A stretch of DNA of 64,000 nt from Pseudoips prasinana (Eukaryota; Arthropoda; Insecta; Lepidoptera; Nolidae): positions 20,907,001-20,971,000 of the forward strand of contig OX621265.1 in the NCBI GenBank assembly GCA_951640165.1, written 5' to 3'. The translations under genes were made by a program, and so were the position numbers. This document shows, piece by piece, positions 43,365 through 56,686 of this stretch; the stretch's first letter is position 1; each line of letters starts with the position of its first letter. Below the pieces are notes generated by a model. The model was not told where the DNA came from and made no database searches. It was given only the letters and a program-made list of their open reading frames with translations.

Positions 43365-43672
43365 AACTTGAGAGGTGTCAAGGGACACCCGGATAGAACG
43401 AAGTTAAGTATTTCTTATTATTTATTATGTAGTTACAAAAAACCTGTATACACTCAACAAAAATAATCGTCGTGACACCACACTGTTCAATGCGAAATAG
43501 AAATGAAAATATCTGGCTTGCTTTCTATAAGAGAGAGAGAGAGAGACAGACAGAGAAACATGCGCACGCCGCACAGCTGCAAAAAGTGTCGTGACAACTT
43601 TTCGTTAGATTTTTTTCCGTCTAGCCTCCTTTCACAACGCGCGATAAGGAACTTCGTTCCAATCGTTCCAAT
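43365..43672. repeat. Dispersed repeat, copy 2 of 2
   Basis: Closely matches 3027-3313, with small indels including a gcttg/tagtt difference. An R240 repeat in reverse orientation follows immediately (43675-43925). Confidence 0.65.
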
Positions 43673-43674
43673 AA

Positions 43675-44360
43675 ATAAATAAAATAAAAAAGGTTTTTAT
43701 TCACGTAGACTTTAAAAAAGCGCTTGGACCTAAATAGTAAGAACATGTTCGTAGTAATATATAATTAATTTATAATTATTTCTAGGTAAATATCGATATT
43801 TAGGAACACGGATTGTAGGAAATAATTTACAATAAGATTTATTTTATAATAGTAACGATATTTAGCTAACTTAAATTAAGTTATTGTCAAGGATCATGTG
43901 TAGGTTTAATTATCTAAATTTTAATTTTTAGCTATATTTTTACTACAGAAGACACTCCTTAATAATAACATTAATAATTTAATGTTGTGTTTCCGAGTGT
44001 GAGTAAGGTCGCCAGAGCTCATTGGGGTGGGGGAAGGGTCAACAACACTTGTTTGCTGACTGTTAAAGGCCGGCAAGGCACCCACAACTCCTCTGGTGTT
44101 GCGAGTGTCCATGGGCGGCGGTTATCACTTACCACCAGGTGACCCACTTGCACTGCCGCTTGCAAAAATACATCATCTTGGGGGATATGCCATAATCGCC
44201 ACGCTTGGCAGACGGGTTGGCGATCGCAGTATAATGATCGTAGTCCTCAGAAAGAAGCTGCCGCCCGTCTTTTAGTAGATACTCCCTCGGGTAGACGTCT
44301 ACCCCCCCCCCACGGGATGAAATGGGGTGATGATATTCTGTCTGATATTTGGCGCAGTCA
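43675..44360 (-). mobile_element. Reversed R240, LINE 3' tail piece and gccataatcgccacgctt repeat
   Basis: 43675-43925 is R240 reversed. 43985-44170 is a LINE 3' block (gcgagtgtccatgggcggcg). 44180-44360 is the gacgggttggcgatcgcagt repeat with a (C)9 tract. Confidence 0.55.
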
Positions 44361-44559
44361 CAGTATACTAGGTAACATAAATAGTTGATTTAGAAACTTA
44401 AGAAGCGCTACCAACCCATAAAACTGTACTAATTGAACTTAACTAGTTATTTAATAATGTCCTCCTAGTCGAATTTCGGCCTCATCGGCCAGTCTCAATA
44501 GAGATTACTCATCTGCGCGGGACGTATTATAGTGCACTTGTTATCTGTTTTATGGTAAA

Positions 44560-44886
44560 CTAGCTGTGCCCCGCGGTTTTACCCCCGTTAAATTTTATAA
44601 ATTATCACAGCTCCTCCCCCGTACGTAATAGATAACGTGATAATATGTAGCCTATAATAATATGTTGACCCGGCCTCTTAGTAATATTCCTGCAAAATTG
44701 GAAGTAAATCCATGCAGTACTTTTTGAGTTTATCCCGGACATACATACAGACAAACAGACAAAAATTCTAAAAACTATATTTTTGGCTTCGATATCTATT
44801 GTAGATCACGCCCCAAATATCCTTTTTTTTAAATATTCAATGTACAGTTTTGACTTTCCTACGATTTTATTATACCTATGTATAGA
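44560..44886 (-). mobile_element. Non-autonomous Helitron (minus, complete)
   Basis: 327 bp. On the minus strand A|TCtatacataggtataat ... ccgcggggcacagCTAG|T. Full-length relative of 38831-39147. Confidence 0.85.
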
Positions 44887-44892
44887 TTAGTT

Positions 44893-45155
44893 CACGGGCC
44901 TGTTGGCGTGGTTGAAAAATGCTTGCTTTTCACGCCGGTGCGGTGGTCGTGGGTTACGATTCCCACCCAGGACAGATACCTATTTGTGTGCATGAAAATG
45001 TCTGTTTGTCCTGAGTCTGGGTGTACTTATCTATATAAGTATGTATTTACAAAAGAAAAATAGTATATGTAGTATATCAGTTATCTGGTTTCCATAGTAC
45101 AAGCTCTGCTTAGTTTGGGATCAGATGGCCGGGCGTGATCCCAGGATATTATTAT
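44893..45155 (+). mobile_element. SINE-B, best complete copy
   Basis: Head gttggcgtggtt...gtgggttacgattcccaccc, body with tatttgtgtgcatgaaaatg and tcctgagtctgggtgtact, tail gtttgggatcagatggccgg followed by (ATT)n. Confidence 0.85.
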
Positions 45156-45235
45156 TATTATTGTTCAATTAACAATTTTTACATCGTGTTTGATTTACAA
45201 ATACTAAATTTAATATAGGTACATACCTGACTAAC

Positions 45236-45470
45236 TCTTCTTATGGGCAGTGGTTACTCTATTGTCAGAGTTGTTCAAGCCGCCCAGTAGGCCTCTGACA
45301 TGGATTAACGACTGTTGTCTAATGACTACAACCAGTACTGTCAGCTCAAAGTGCCCTCCGAAACACGGAGACGCTCAGAAATTAAACCACTTTGGTGGTC
45401 ACCCATCTATGGATTGACCGCGAGCCTTGTTGGTTAACTTCGCCAGTCACATACGGACCGGTGGCAGCAG
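45236..45470 (-). mobile_element. SINE-D copy
   Basis: Starts atgggcagtggttactctat. The 5S-like head (ttggtggtcacccatctatgg, reversed) lies at 45390-45450. Confidence 0.8.
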
Positions 45471-45849
45471 AAAAAAGAAATATTATAGCTAGATAGCTAT
45501 AATTAACTTAAACAGAAACCCACACAATAACTAACATTTCACGATTTAAGTTTAAATAAATGTTAATTAAATTTTTGCCATGTCATACAATTATGTCATA
45601 GGTACAGACGCCAGCACATCAAGTTACCCTAATCTGTCAAATTTCCCCAATTGAAAGTGAACCTTATGCTAATGTTATAAAGTTGAAAATCTATAAAAGA
45701 AATTTGACACAGAAATTTGTACAATACACATAACATAAAAGTCAGGAAAGATTCGATAAATTAAATTAACATCTTACTACAAGTCTCTGAGCTAATATAG
45801 ACATTACTGTGAAATGAATTGTTTAAGCTTGGCTTGAAAGTCTCTCTTA

Positions 45850-46290
45850 TAGATTTTTTTTATATATATAAGAGGGCGACAAACGAGCAAGTGGGTCACC
45901 TGATGGTAAGTGATCACCGCCGCCCATAGACACTCGCAACACCGGAGGAGCCGCAAGTGCGTTGCCGGCCTTTAAGAAAAGAATAGGCTCGCTTCTTGAA
46001 GGTTGCCATATCATACCGGATCGGAAATACCTCCGCAGCTAATTGATTCCAAGAGCGGTAGTACGCGGCAAAAGTTTCTTGTGAAACGGACGGTAGTAGA
46101 TGACCATTAATCCAGGTGATAAGGATGAAATTTCCACTATTGGCGAGAGGGTCTGTGGCGGAATGTGGCGGCAGGTATAAGCTCGAACAATTCCTCTGAA
46201 CACTCCCCGTGATAAATGCGGTAGAGGACACATAGAGACGCCACGTCTCTCCGCAGGGTAAGAGGATCCCCGCCGTCAACGACCATTATT
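45850..46290 (-). mobile_element. LINE ORF2 C-terminal fragment
   Basis: The minus frame ends '[20 protein letters not shown]' and '[17 protein letters not shown]' before a stop, preceded by '[12 protein letters not shown]'. A shifted upstream frame includes '[18 protein letters not shown]'. This ending is common in lepidopteran LINEs. A second, more broken copy is at 61866-62290. Confidence 0.8.
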
Positions 46291-46379
46291 AGATTATACC
46301 TATGAGATTACACCTTTTAAGTCTATGGGAAGTTTATTAAATCATTTAATTGCCTTAATGCTACGCTTTCACTATGCCA

Positions 46380-47100
46380 AGGTTAGTTTGTGAATATGGC
46401 AGAAATATTTTTGACGGCCCGTACGAGCTTCAGCTGATTGTTATTCTTATATGGGAAGTTGATACTTATGTTTTGTGTATTTTGTTCAGTTTCATAGATA
46501 AATTAGGTTTATACAGGGTGGCGGAGGAGTTGACATTCAAACGCAAAATTTAGATACTTTACGATGAGGAGTATCCGAATCACCCCCATGTATGTTCTAC
46601 GATTCTGCGTAGCTTTCCAGATAGAATATTGATCGATCCTGAGCTCAAACCCAATTTTGAACTTTCGAATAAATTCTAAGTCAGTTCTGCAATGATTAGA
46701 TAAACCATACTTTTTAGGGTGTTCGGTTAAACTATGCTAATTAGTTATCACAAAAAAACTGAACCAGAAATGTTCAACAGAACGAAAAAAAAAAAACTAA
46801 AACTGATGTTAGGTGAAATTTACGAAAAATATCATTATAATAAGAATAATTGATTTCAATTCAACACACATAGTAACTACATGATTACGGACAATATTTG
46901 ACATATACAACTATAATATAATATATAAGCAATTTCTCTCTCTGGCCCTCAAACTAGGATAATAATCTATTTTAAAAACTACGCAAAATCGTAGAACATA
47001 CATGCGGGTGATTCGAATACTCCTCATCATAAAGTAGGTATCTAAATTTTGCGTTTGAACGTCAACTCCTCGGCCAGCCTGTATAATTGGTTGTATTGTC
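46380..47100. repeat. Diverged inverted element with gaggagtatccgaatca ends
   Basis: 46400-46640 and 46980-47090 are inverted relatives of each other and of 37230-37640 and 38085-38200 (shared cgtacgggccgtcaaaaatt-type and caaacgcaaaatttagata sequence). A large degraded DNA transposon or MITE is likely. Confidence 0.5.
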
Positions 47101-47255
47101 ATAATGTAACCACTATGAAAGTGTTGTTACTTATATGTTTTGGTGTGTGTGTAAATACATAATTATTGAATGTCGGGAAAATTGTATTTTAATTGAATGT
47201 TGTTAATAATCTTTTATACTTACTAATATAGTTAAGTCTTATCTACTAACAGATT

Positions 47256-48110
<855 letters not shown>

Positions 48111-48165
48111 TCCGCACGGTGAATCCATGGAATGCTAAGAATGAAATCTTCTGTTTTATAATAAA

Positions 48166-48333
48166 CTAGCTGTGCCCCGCGGTTTTACCCGCGTTAAAAT
48201 TTATGCCTTTGTGTAATCCAGGGTGCCAGCTAACTCCATACCAAATTTTATTAAAATCTCTCCAGCCGTTTAGCCGTGAAGAATTAACAAACATACACAC
48301 TCACAAACTTTTGCCTTTATAATATTAGTGTGA
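48166..48333 (-). mobile_element. Short Helitron-like element (minus)
   Basis: actagctgtgccccgcggtt at one end; the 'gcctttataatattagtg' side matches the start of 7733-7898. Both copies share the gtcacttcttcac-type middle reading on opposite strands. Confidence 0.7.
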
Positions 48334-48409
48334 TAAAATCTCATCCTGGTAAAATTTCGACTACGGCGGCCAGTCTCAATAGAGACATATTGTTATGTGT
48401 GCCGGGGCA

Positions 48410-49140
48410 TTTATGACGTCACGTGTGCTCTGGAAACCGATTGAATGAATGATTTAGCCATTTTTAATCTCTATCTACGATATGAGATGATATACGGTAT
48501 GATGGAGTATGAGATTCGGTATAACAGAATTAGAATTTCATTTATTGCAATTAGGCACACAATGAAACACTTTTGCACGTCACATATTATAAAATAAATC
48601 GTTAGTACATTAAAATAGTTCATATTATAACAGTTAATAAAAATTATAAAAATACCTAATCAAATGTCAACAACTTAATTACAATTACCTAGTCTCTAAA
48701 ATAGCTAAAAAAAATCCTAATCCAATGTCACAAACTATCATATTAATTGTTCAGTCTTAAAAATTAATATCTATTCCATATAACTTCACAAACTAAAATA
48801 ATAATTAACTATATAACATACATAAACCAATAAAATAAAATAAAAAAGGAAACCTAATAAAATAAATTACAATCAGTCGATATTTTTTTTTTGTTCAGCT
48901 CAACATAGTCCATGCGTTGTTGTCATTCGTATAGTCGTCAATAATGTAGAACCTATGCCATTTTAATTAAATTGAATTTTACAGTTAATCCTACGAAGTC
49001 ACAGGTTGTATGTATGGGCCTTTTGTTGGCAGTTCCCGAAAATACTTAAAAATCGACTATTCACACATTCCTCTTGTTGTTGTTGACGGTACTTTTATAC
49101 CATTTTCGGACTGAGGAAGTTTTTTTATTTAATAGATAAT
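48410..49140. other. AT-rich stretch with a MITE-1 remnant and a LINE tail
   Basis: 48410-48475 is a half MITE-1 (ggcatttatgacgtcacgtg). 48530-48900 resembles a reversed LINE 3' region (catttattgcaattaggcac). Nothing else recognised. Confidence 0.4.
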
Positions 49141-49280
49141 ATAGATAATTTACACCCAGACTGAGGACAAACAGACATGTTCATGCACACAAATATTTTT
49201 CCCGGGTGGGAATCGAACCCACGACCTGCGGCGTGAAAGGCAGCGTAGGTATCTACGATCCACGCCAACAGGCCCGTCGT
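49140..49280 (-). mobile_element. SINE-B 5' half (minus)
   Basis: Contains gggtgggaatcgaacccacg and acagacatgttcatgcacac, both reversed SINE-B blocks. Confidence 0.7.
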
Positions 49281-49325
49281 GTGAATGTTTGCCAATTTTG
49301 AGGCAATACCTAAAGAATGTCATGA

Positions 49326-49574
49326 CGGTCACCGTAGCCTAGTTGGTAGTGCTCCTGCCTACGAAGCTGGTGGTCTTGGGTTCGAATCCCGGTAAGTGCA
49401 AATATTTGTGTGATGAGCACGAATATTTGTTTCTGAGTCATGGATGTTTTCTATGTATTTAAGTATTTATCTATCTATATAAGTATGTATATCGTCGCCT
49501 GGTACCCATAGTACAAGCTTTGCTTAGTTTGGGGCTAGGATGATCTGTGTGACATTGTCCCCAGATATTATTAT
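49326..49574 (+). mobile_element. SINE-A copy with visible empty site
   Basis: Intact SINE-A. Its flanks (gccaattttgaggcaatacc and ccctccataatggtaagtgt) are contiguous at 50508-50560, so that locus shows the pre-insertion state. Confidence 0.9.
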
Positions 49575-49995
49575 GTCCCTCCATAATGGTAAGTGTTGCA
49601 GTCACCCATTGACACGCTGATATAGATATTTGTGTGCATTAACACGTCTGTTTGTCCTGAGTCTGGGTGTACCTAATTATTTATATAAGTATGTATATAA
49701 AAAAGAAAAATAGTAGGTATATGTAGTGTATCAGTTGTCTGGTTTCCATAGTACCTACGTAAAGCTTTGCTTAGTTTGGGATCAGATGGCCGTGTGTAGG
49801 GTTACCATATGTAAATAGAGGGACAACTGATACACTAGGTACATATACCTACTATTTTTCTTTTTTATATACATACTTATATAAATAATTAGGTACACCC
49901 AGACTCAGGACAAACAGACGTGTTAATGCACACAAATATCTATATCAGCGTGTCAATGGGTGACTGCAACACTTACCATTATAGAGGGACATAAT
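49573..49995. repeat. Inverted duplication of about 165 bp, nearly identical
   Basis: Arms 49573-49738 and 49829-49995 include flanking DNA plus SINE-B sequence. They differ by about one substitution and one 4-bp indel around a loop of about 90 bp, so the inversion is young. Confidence 0.85.
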
Positions 49996-50763
49996 AATAT
50001 CTGGGGATATATATATGGTATATAGGGGGATATATATGGTACCTAAATTGCCTAAATTTTCAAAAAAATGCCTTTTTGAAGCAAAACGCTGTAGGTAATT
50101 AGTAAAAGCCGACAGATTATAATGAAGAAGGATATTTATTACTGATATTTGTCAGAGGACATTATTTTTTTTTAATAGTTCTTCATTTCTAATGTATAAA
50201 CGTAAAAATCTTCACAAGATACAGTTTAGTAATTTTCCTGTGCAATCAATATAGCTTTTACTGATTCAATTGTCAGCCGATTTCTTTCTTTACCCCTCTT
50301 CGTTGTCGAGATCTTGCAAAAATGCCTGTCTCAGACCAATGCCGGCCGCACGCCTGTCTAAACCTTAAAATGTGTGTCAAATGCAGCTAACGCCTGTCAT
50401 ATGGAAACCCTAGCAGTGTGTGAATAATGTCCCAATATATTGAAAACCGTCCTCATTAAAGAAATGTATTATAAAATGAAGATTATTAGGTATTATTGTA
50501 CTGAATGATTGCCAATTTTGAGGAAATACCTAGATAATGTTCCCCCATAATTGTAAGTGTTGCAGTCACCCAGTGACACGCTGATATCACACGTACAGTG
50601 GTAATCGCGTTGCGCCATCTAGCGCTTATCTGTGGAACGTGACACGAAGAGTGTTGCTATTTTACGGACTCTATTTGATTCATTATTTACAAAGAGTATT
50701 TCTATTACGTCGTAAAAAAAGAGTATTTTCGGCAGAAAGGGGTTCTTCATTTCTAGTTATTTG

Positions 50764-51020
50764 ACGGTCACCGTAGCCTAGTTGGTAGTGCTCCTGCCTA
50801 CGAAGCTGGTGGTCCTGGGTTCGAATCCCGGTAAGTGCAAATATTTGTGCGATGAGCACGAATATTTGTTTCTGAGTCATGGATGTTTTCTATGTATATA
50901 AGTATTTATCTATCTATATAAGTATGTATATCGTCGCCTGGTACCCATAGTACAAGCTTTGCTTAGTTTGGGGCTAGGATGATCTGTGTGACATTGTCCC
51001 GAGATATTATTATTATTATA
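50764..51020 (+). mobile_element. SINE-A copy
   Basis: Complete copy preceded by ttatttgacggt, with a (ATT)n tail. Very close to the 49326 copy. Confidence 0.9.
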
Positions 51021-51284
51021 TTATAGTTATATATGTAGGTAATGTTATTTTTTGTTTTATGGTCGTGGGTTCGCTTCCCACCCGGAACAGATATTTGTGT
51101 GCATGAACATGTCTGTTTGTCCCGAGTCTGGGTGCAATTATATATAAGTATGTATTTACAAAAGTAAAGTAGTATATCAGTTATCTGGTTTCCTGATTCC
51201 TGGGTGAGTGAAAATAATGGATATTTTTTTTAAAATTTTATAGCATTATTCGCAATGCAAAGCGTTTATCTAAACTCAAAAATG

Positions 51285-51480
51285 GGATATAATAAATCTA
51301 ATCGTCCGGCGGGTCTCGAACCTGCACCATCTACCAATCCGGGGTAGGCGCTCTGCGTTAAGCTACGAACGATACACGCTGGCAGATCAAATTTAGGATT
51401 CCCATGCTAACACCCGGATTGGTAGATGGTGCAGGTTCGAGACCCGCCGGACGATTAGATTAATTATTTCCCATTTTTGA
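51285..51480. repeat. SINE-F inverted pair
   Basis: Two SINE-F units face each other (cgggtctcgaacctgcacca at 51312 versus its inverse at 51430-51455), giving a hairpin with arms of about 60 bp. Confidence 0.75.
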
Positions 51481-51579
51481 GATAAGATATTTTTTTTGTT
51501 CAATCTAAGTGACATATACTGTATTACTACTTTTACTTGTTAAATGTGATCCTTGTAAGAGAAACAAATTTATTTATTA

Positions 51580-51720
51580 TTACAGAGTCGTGTTAGAGGT
51601 ACAGTTTGGCAATTCTTCGGGCTATGTCGGCTAGTTTGGTTTGCCTGCGGATTTCGACGCTTCTCATTCGATCACGCAGGAATATTCCGAGCATAATCCT
51701 TTCCATTGCTGTTTGGGAAC
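51580..51720 (-). mobile_element. RTE-type LINE fragment (minus)
   Basis: The reversed frame matches the 'MERAMLG...LRDRIR' region of 21651-21893 (gcaattcttcgggctatgtc; ttcgatcacgcagg). Confidence 0.7.
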
Positions 51721-52072
51721 TTGATGATGTCTTCCCGGCCACAGCGGCCATTCTCAATGGAGATTAGCCAATTCCGCAGCACATATTATAGTGCACAAGT
51801 GTGTGCGCAAACACAGGGGCACTTTCTCTTCCATCACTCCCATAATCCGATAGGACGACTAGCGACACGACCGAAAAGAGGTCAGGTACAGGACCGGCTT
51901 TACGTGCTCTCCGAGGCACGAGGTGTAATACCGCCAACTTCCAGACATCAGGCTGATACTGAGAAATTTCTTTTTACGGAAAAATCCCAAAATCACTTTT
52001 TGGCCCGACCCGGGATTTGAACCCAGGACCTCATTTTCTGCGGTTGAACCGCTAGACTAACGAAGCAGTCAA
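51720..52072 (-). mobile_element. SINE-C copy
   Basis: The tRNA-like head is at 52072-51990 and the tail at 51730. Best minus-strand copy of this family. Confidence 0.8.
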
Positions 52073-52801
52073 AACTTGGGAACTTACCTGAATAGGAAAC
52101 AGGTCGTAAAGGAAGTGATAGTCACAATAAAACAAGTATAAACGATACTCGTACAAGTTTATTATCAATAGTTATTTATATTCAGAGCAGCGGCGCCCTC
52201 TATTGTTAAATAATATATTATTGTACATTCCAATATACAACAGGTTGGCGCTAAAACATACCAGGCTGGACTCGAACACACTACCCCGGCACGAGAACTT
52301 AACTAACATATACCTCGACCTCGACACAAAATGGATGTATGAATGAAAAATTTATTTGCTAAAATATAGGTACAAGGTTGTTGGGTACATTATGAACTTA
52401 TCCAATTATATTTGACATAGCTATGTCGTGCAAAAATTTTAAACAAAACAATTGGAGGATGTTATAGCTTTAACCCTTTATAAGGCAGTAGGTATAGTTT
52501 TAATTTATTAGTTTTGAACTTTATTAGAAGCTCATAGAGTTCAAAATATGGTGGCAACTATATGACCACTACCCAGGAAAGGATTAAGATAAGATAATTG
52601 TTTATTTCACCACATTACATAAAACTATAACAATAATAGGTGCTTTGAAGGGTTTATTGTGGACAATACAAGCGAAACTTACAACGGAAATCGAGCTAGC
52701 GTTCTAGTTTAGGAGAGCTTGGGACCTCACAGTATACCCTCAGAGGATGTAACTTAATATATCAGCTGGATGACGTCCACTGCTGGAATAAGGCCTCCCC
52801 A

Positions 52802-53279
52802 CCTAGGTAGCTAGAGAAAGCCGCCGGTTAGCTAGGGTAGGTTCCTCAGCGGCGAGGATCGCTTTGGCCCCTTAACGCGTCATCGGTGATCCCGTGCATG
52901 TGATCACACCCTCATTTAGAATTTCGTCTTTTTACTTCAGCGGTCCCCTGAGCTGTGGCCCGAACCCCAAAAGGGTGGCCTCGGGTATTAGTCGCTTAAA
53001 TTAAGCTACTGGTTGAGAGCCTTCTGCGCTAGCCAACTGCTCGTTGCCTTCAATTCTTTAATTTTTATATAGAAGAATTAAATTTCAAAATAATAGATTA
53101 GTAACTTGTTATTTATTTAAGGATTTCAGAAAATATATGCGATAAAACAAATCGCACAGACGGACGAATGAATTTATTTTGTTACCTTTATATATTCACT
53201 ATGTTTATGTACTGCATTGTGAGCTTGACAAGTACAAGTGTATGGTAATACCCAAGTGCTGAATACATTTCATTATTTC
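52802..53279 (+). mobile_element. LINE 3' tail, second copy
   Basis: Homologous to 32696-33173 along its full length (aggtagctagagaaagccgc ... gctgaatacatttcattatt). Confidence 0.75.
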
Positions 53280-53696
53280 CCAAAATATTACCACATTGGA
53301 GTTATTTCTATGATTGTGAGTGACTGCACGTGGAGTGTACTACGTGAGCTCGACAAATGGATGTTTGATTAACGCTTATGCGACAAAACTGTACCTACTG
53401 CGACTCACCATAGTTCGAATGCACGCTAGTGCATGTGCAAGTGCACTGAAGATGGACATTTTCAAGTCTTTCGGCTGATATGATCGCGCTGATATTACAA
53501 CCCAACAATGTTTCGTCCAAGGAGGATTTATTATTTTTAGGAGGATTTAAGATTGAATATATAAGTCTTCATGAAATCTGCTTCGTTTGCAGCACTTATA
53601 TAAAGCGTACTGATTCGTATTCTAAGCAAACATACTGATTGCCCAGGAATATCTTAAAACATTATAATCTTAACAGCAACTTTTTTTTAATTTTGT

Positions 53697-53890
53697 TTGA
53701 TAAAATACGCTCGCATTAGGGAATTTAATCCCTGTGTCGCGAAGTACTTAACAAACATATAAAAGACGGACACAAATTACATCCAGACTCAGAACAACTA
53801 TTTATGGGTCTCACAAATAAATGTCCGGCGCGGGACTCGAACCCGCGAAGCGACTGTCTTAGCCGCTGTACCACACGTGCAGTCATTGTT
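53697..53890 (-). mobile_element. SINE-E copy
   Basis: The head reads cggcgcgggactcgaacccg on the plus strand (box B reversed). The tail near 53697 is aaagacaacgtc-like. Confidence 0.65.
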
Positions 53891-54097
53891 CATTCAGTCA
53901 ATTTAAGTTCATGACTTGTTAGGTGTAAATAAATATGCTTCTGGCACTCGGCGGCCGCTGCCGCGACACACCCGGATCGTGAGTTGTATGGCCGCAGTTC
54001 TCACCAAACCTACTTTTCTTGTAGCGAAATACATTTTCAGTGACGCCCGGGTGAATTTACTGTGCAATCAGTAGGTATATTTCTTGTGATATATAAT

Positions 54098-54870
54098 CGG
54101 GTTACTTGTAAAACACCAACAACCTCGCAGGACTAAATACTTAACACCATAAGCAACAACTTTTGTTCTTCAACTTTTGATAATTTGTTAAATTTTATTT
54201 TCATACAAATATAAGTATTAATATAATTTCCCGATTGAATGTTTATAACTCTACGCGCAACGCAAAGCGAGTTTAGCGTCGTTCGCGCGCCGTCCTTTGG
54301 TTTATGAATGAAACATAGACCTACAAATGTCACGACAGTACAACAAGTCTTTTTTTTAATTTTCATGTATTGAGTTATGTCCGAACTCGTAGAACAAAAG
54401 TTGTTGCTTATGGTGTTAGCTATCTAATCCTGCGAGGTTGTTGGTGTTTTACAAGTAACCCTATATATTTATTGAGTTATGTCCGAACTCGTAGAACAAA
54501 AGTTGTTGCTTATGGTGTTAGCTATCTGGTCCTGCGAGGTTGTTAGTGTTTTACAAGTAACCCTATATATTTATTGAGTTATGTCCGAACTCGTAGAACA
54601 AAAGTTGTTGCTTATGGTGTTAGCTATCTGGTCCTGCGAGGTTGTTGGTGTTTTACAAGTAACCCTATATATTTACTGAGTTATGTCCGAACTCGTAGAG
54701 CTAAAGTTGTTGCTTATGGTGTTAGCTATCTGGTCTTCCGAGGTTGTTGGTGTTTTACAAGTAACCCTATATATTTATTGAGTTATGTCCGAACTCGTAG
54801 AACTAAAGTTGTTGCTTATGGTGTTAGCTATCTGGTCTTGCGAGGTTGTTGGTGTTTTACAAAAAAACCT
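54098..54870. mobile_element. Foldback MITE with its right arm amplified five times
   Basis: The left arm (cttgtaaaacaccaacaacc) and AT-rich centre are as in 28575-28950. The right arm (gagttatgtccgaactcgta) then recurs at 54372, 54474, 54576, 54678 and 54780, exactly 102 bp apart. The period is 34 codons, so a meaningless frame stays open at 54574-54915. Confidence 0.9.
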
Positions 54871-55439
54871 TGTTTATTTTATTATATTGGTAAATATAAA
54901 TTAATGGGTGATTAATAGTGCATTTGAAAATATCCTTTAATCACACATATAATAACCAATCAAAATAATTTAATAATAATTCGTTGATTACACTTTCGGA
55001 ACATCAAAAATAGTTTGGCAAAATTTCAAATGACATGTCAAATTGACACTGTCATTTCAAACGTTGATAATATAGATCTAAGTAATTAAGTTATTAATAA
55101 AATTGCATTGTTTATTTACTAAAACACATTATATACTAATGATAAAAATATATAATTCTCTACAAGTTTATATGATATAGCCACTACATAACTCTTCATT
55201 GGCCTATTATTAAATTGCACCCTATCGACGCGCAGGAGATATTCAAGTGTCTCAATATAGGTCACTCTCTAATTGAAGTCCAATAGTACTTGGAAGAGGT
55301 CAGGCGCAGGAACGTCACGTGCTGTCACAGGCTCTGGGTGTAACACCACCCCTGACTTTTGCACAATTCAATACCATTTTAACACGCTTTTATTAGCTTC
55401 ACTTGTAACTATGTATGTAAGAAAATCTTAGGATCTTAA

Positions 55440-55860
55440 TTTGACCCACTTCCCGGTTTCCGATTACGATGAAATTTGACACACGCTCTGAGTTCTGATG
55501 ACAATACAGGACTAGCTAAGAAACGTCATTAGAATTCCAATATGGCGGTCTCCCCAAGATGGCGGACTGGCGGTTTGAAATCCACCCCCATGATACGGGT
55601 AGGTATCAAATGAAAGGGTTTGCTGTCAGGAATACGAAAAAAATAGTCACGAGACGTCACGGTTGCCTGGAAGAGATCGCTTTTAGCGATAAGGCTACCA
55701 GTTGCATAATAAGTTTATGTCCTTGTTTGTAACCATTGTTATGTTTTACTTATTTTTGCAATAAAGTGTACTTCTTCTTCTTCTTCACGAGACTTAAATC
55801 CAATATGGCGGATGTCCAAGATGGCGGATTGGCTAATTGAAATACACGAACATGATATGG
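55440..55860. repeat. caagatggcgg repeat interrupted by a LINE tail
   Basis: Blocks ccaatatggcgg..caagatggcgg occur at 55537-55575 and 55799-55835. A short LINE 3' end (55661-55788; ctggaagagatcgcttttag, gcaataaagtgtac, (TTC)n) lies between them. Confidence 0.6.
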
Positions 55861-56116
55861 GTATAATTTTTAGTGCGTGCTAAAAGCGTGTTTTTTAAAC
55901 TATTACTTCCCATCACATATTATTATGACAAATTTAAATTTATTTATGTGGATTTTCTTTTTTCTTCTGCACTTGCTTCTATACGTCTTTAAGTCCTTCT
56001 GGAAAAAATTGGACCCTACTTATTCGGTACTATTCAATAGTGTGTTAATTAGTGACATATAGCCCAAAAGTGAGATGAGAAACACTATCTTAAAACACAA
56101 TTTAATATCCCATTTT

Positions 56117-56400
56117 TAGGGTTCCGCACCCAAAGGGTAAAACGGGACCCTATTACTAAGACTTCGCGGTCTGTCTGTCTGTCACCAGGCTGTATCTCAT
56201 GAACCGTAATATATAGACAGTTGAAATTTTAATATATAATGTATTTTTGTTGCCGCTAAAACAAAAAATACTAAAAACAAAATAAAATAAATATTTAAGG
56301 GGGCTCCCATACAACAAACGTGATTTTTTTGGCTCGTTTTAATAGATAATAGTATAGAACCCTTCGTGTGCGAGTCCGACTCGCACATGGCCGGTTTTTT
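56117..56400. repeat. aaccggccatgtgcgag dispersed repeat, uninterrupted copy
   Basis: Runs from tagggttccgcacccaaagg to gtccgactcgcacatggccg. It serves as the empty-site reference for the nested stack at 39393-40500. Confidence 0.75.
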
Positions 56401-56686
56401 TTACCTTATTCTGAGCCCAGCCCAGCTTTGAAAAGTAACAGAAAATAGTTAAATAATCTTTATACAAATTGACACGACAGAGTGTTATTATTATTATTAT
56501 TATATTATCTAATACAATATTTTCTATACAACTATTGCGCGTTAATAATTACTACATAATGCTATTAAAATTATGTATATATTACATATATATATCTAAG
56601 AAACTAGAATATACAACATGCAACATATAAAGTATTTAAACATAGAGAACTGAACATTCTAATAATACCTGGAAATGTATTTAATA

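Noticed and set aside
54574..54915. 113-codon plus-strand frame with three 34-residue repeats
   Set aside because: The 102-bp period of amplified MITE arms is divisible by three, which keeps the frame open; no coding signature.
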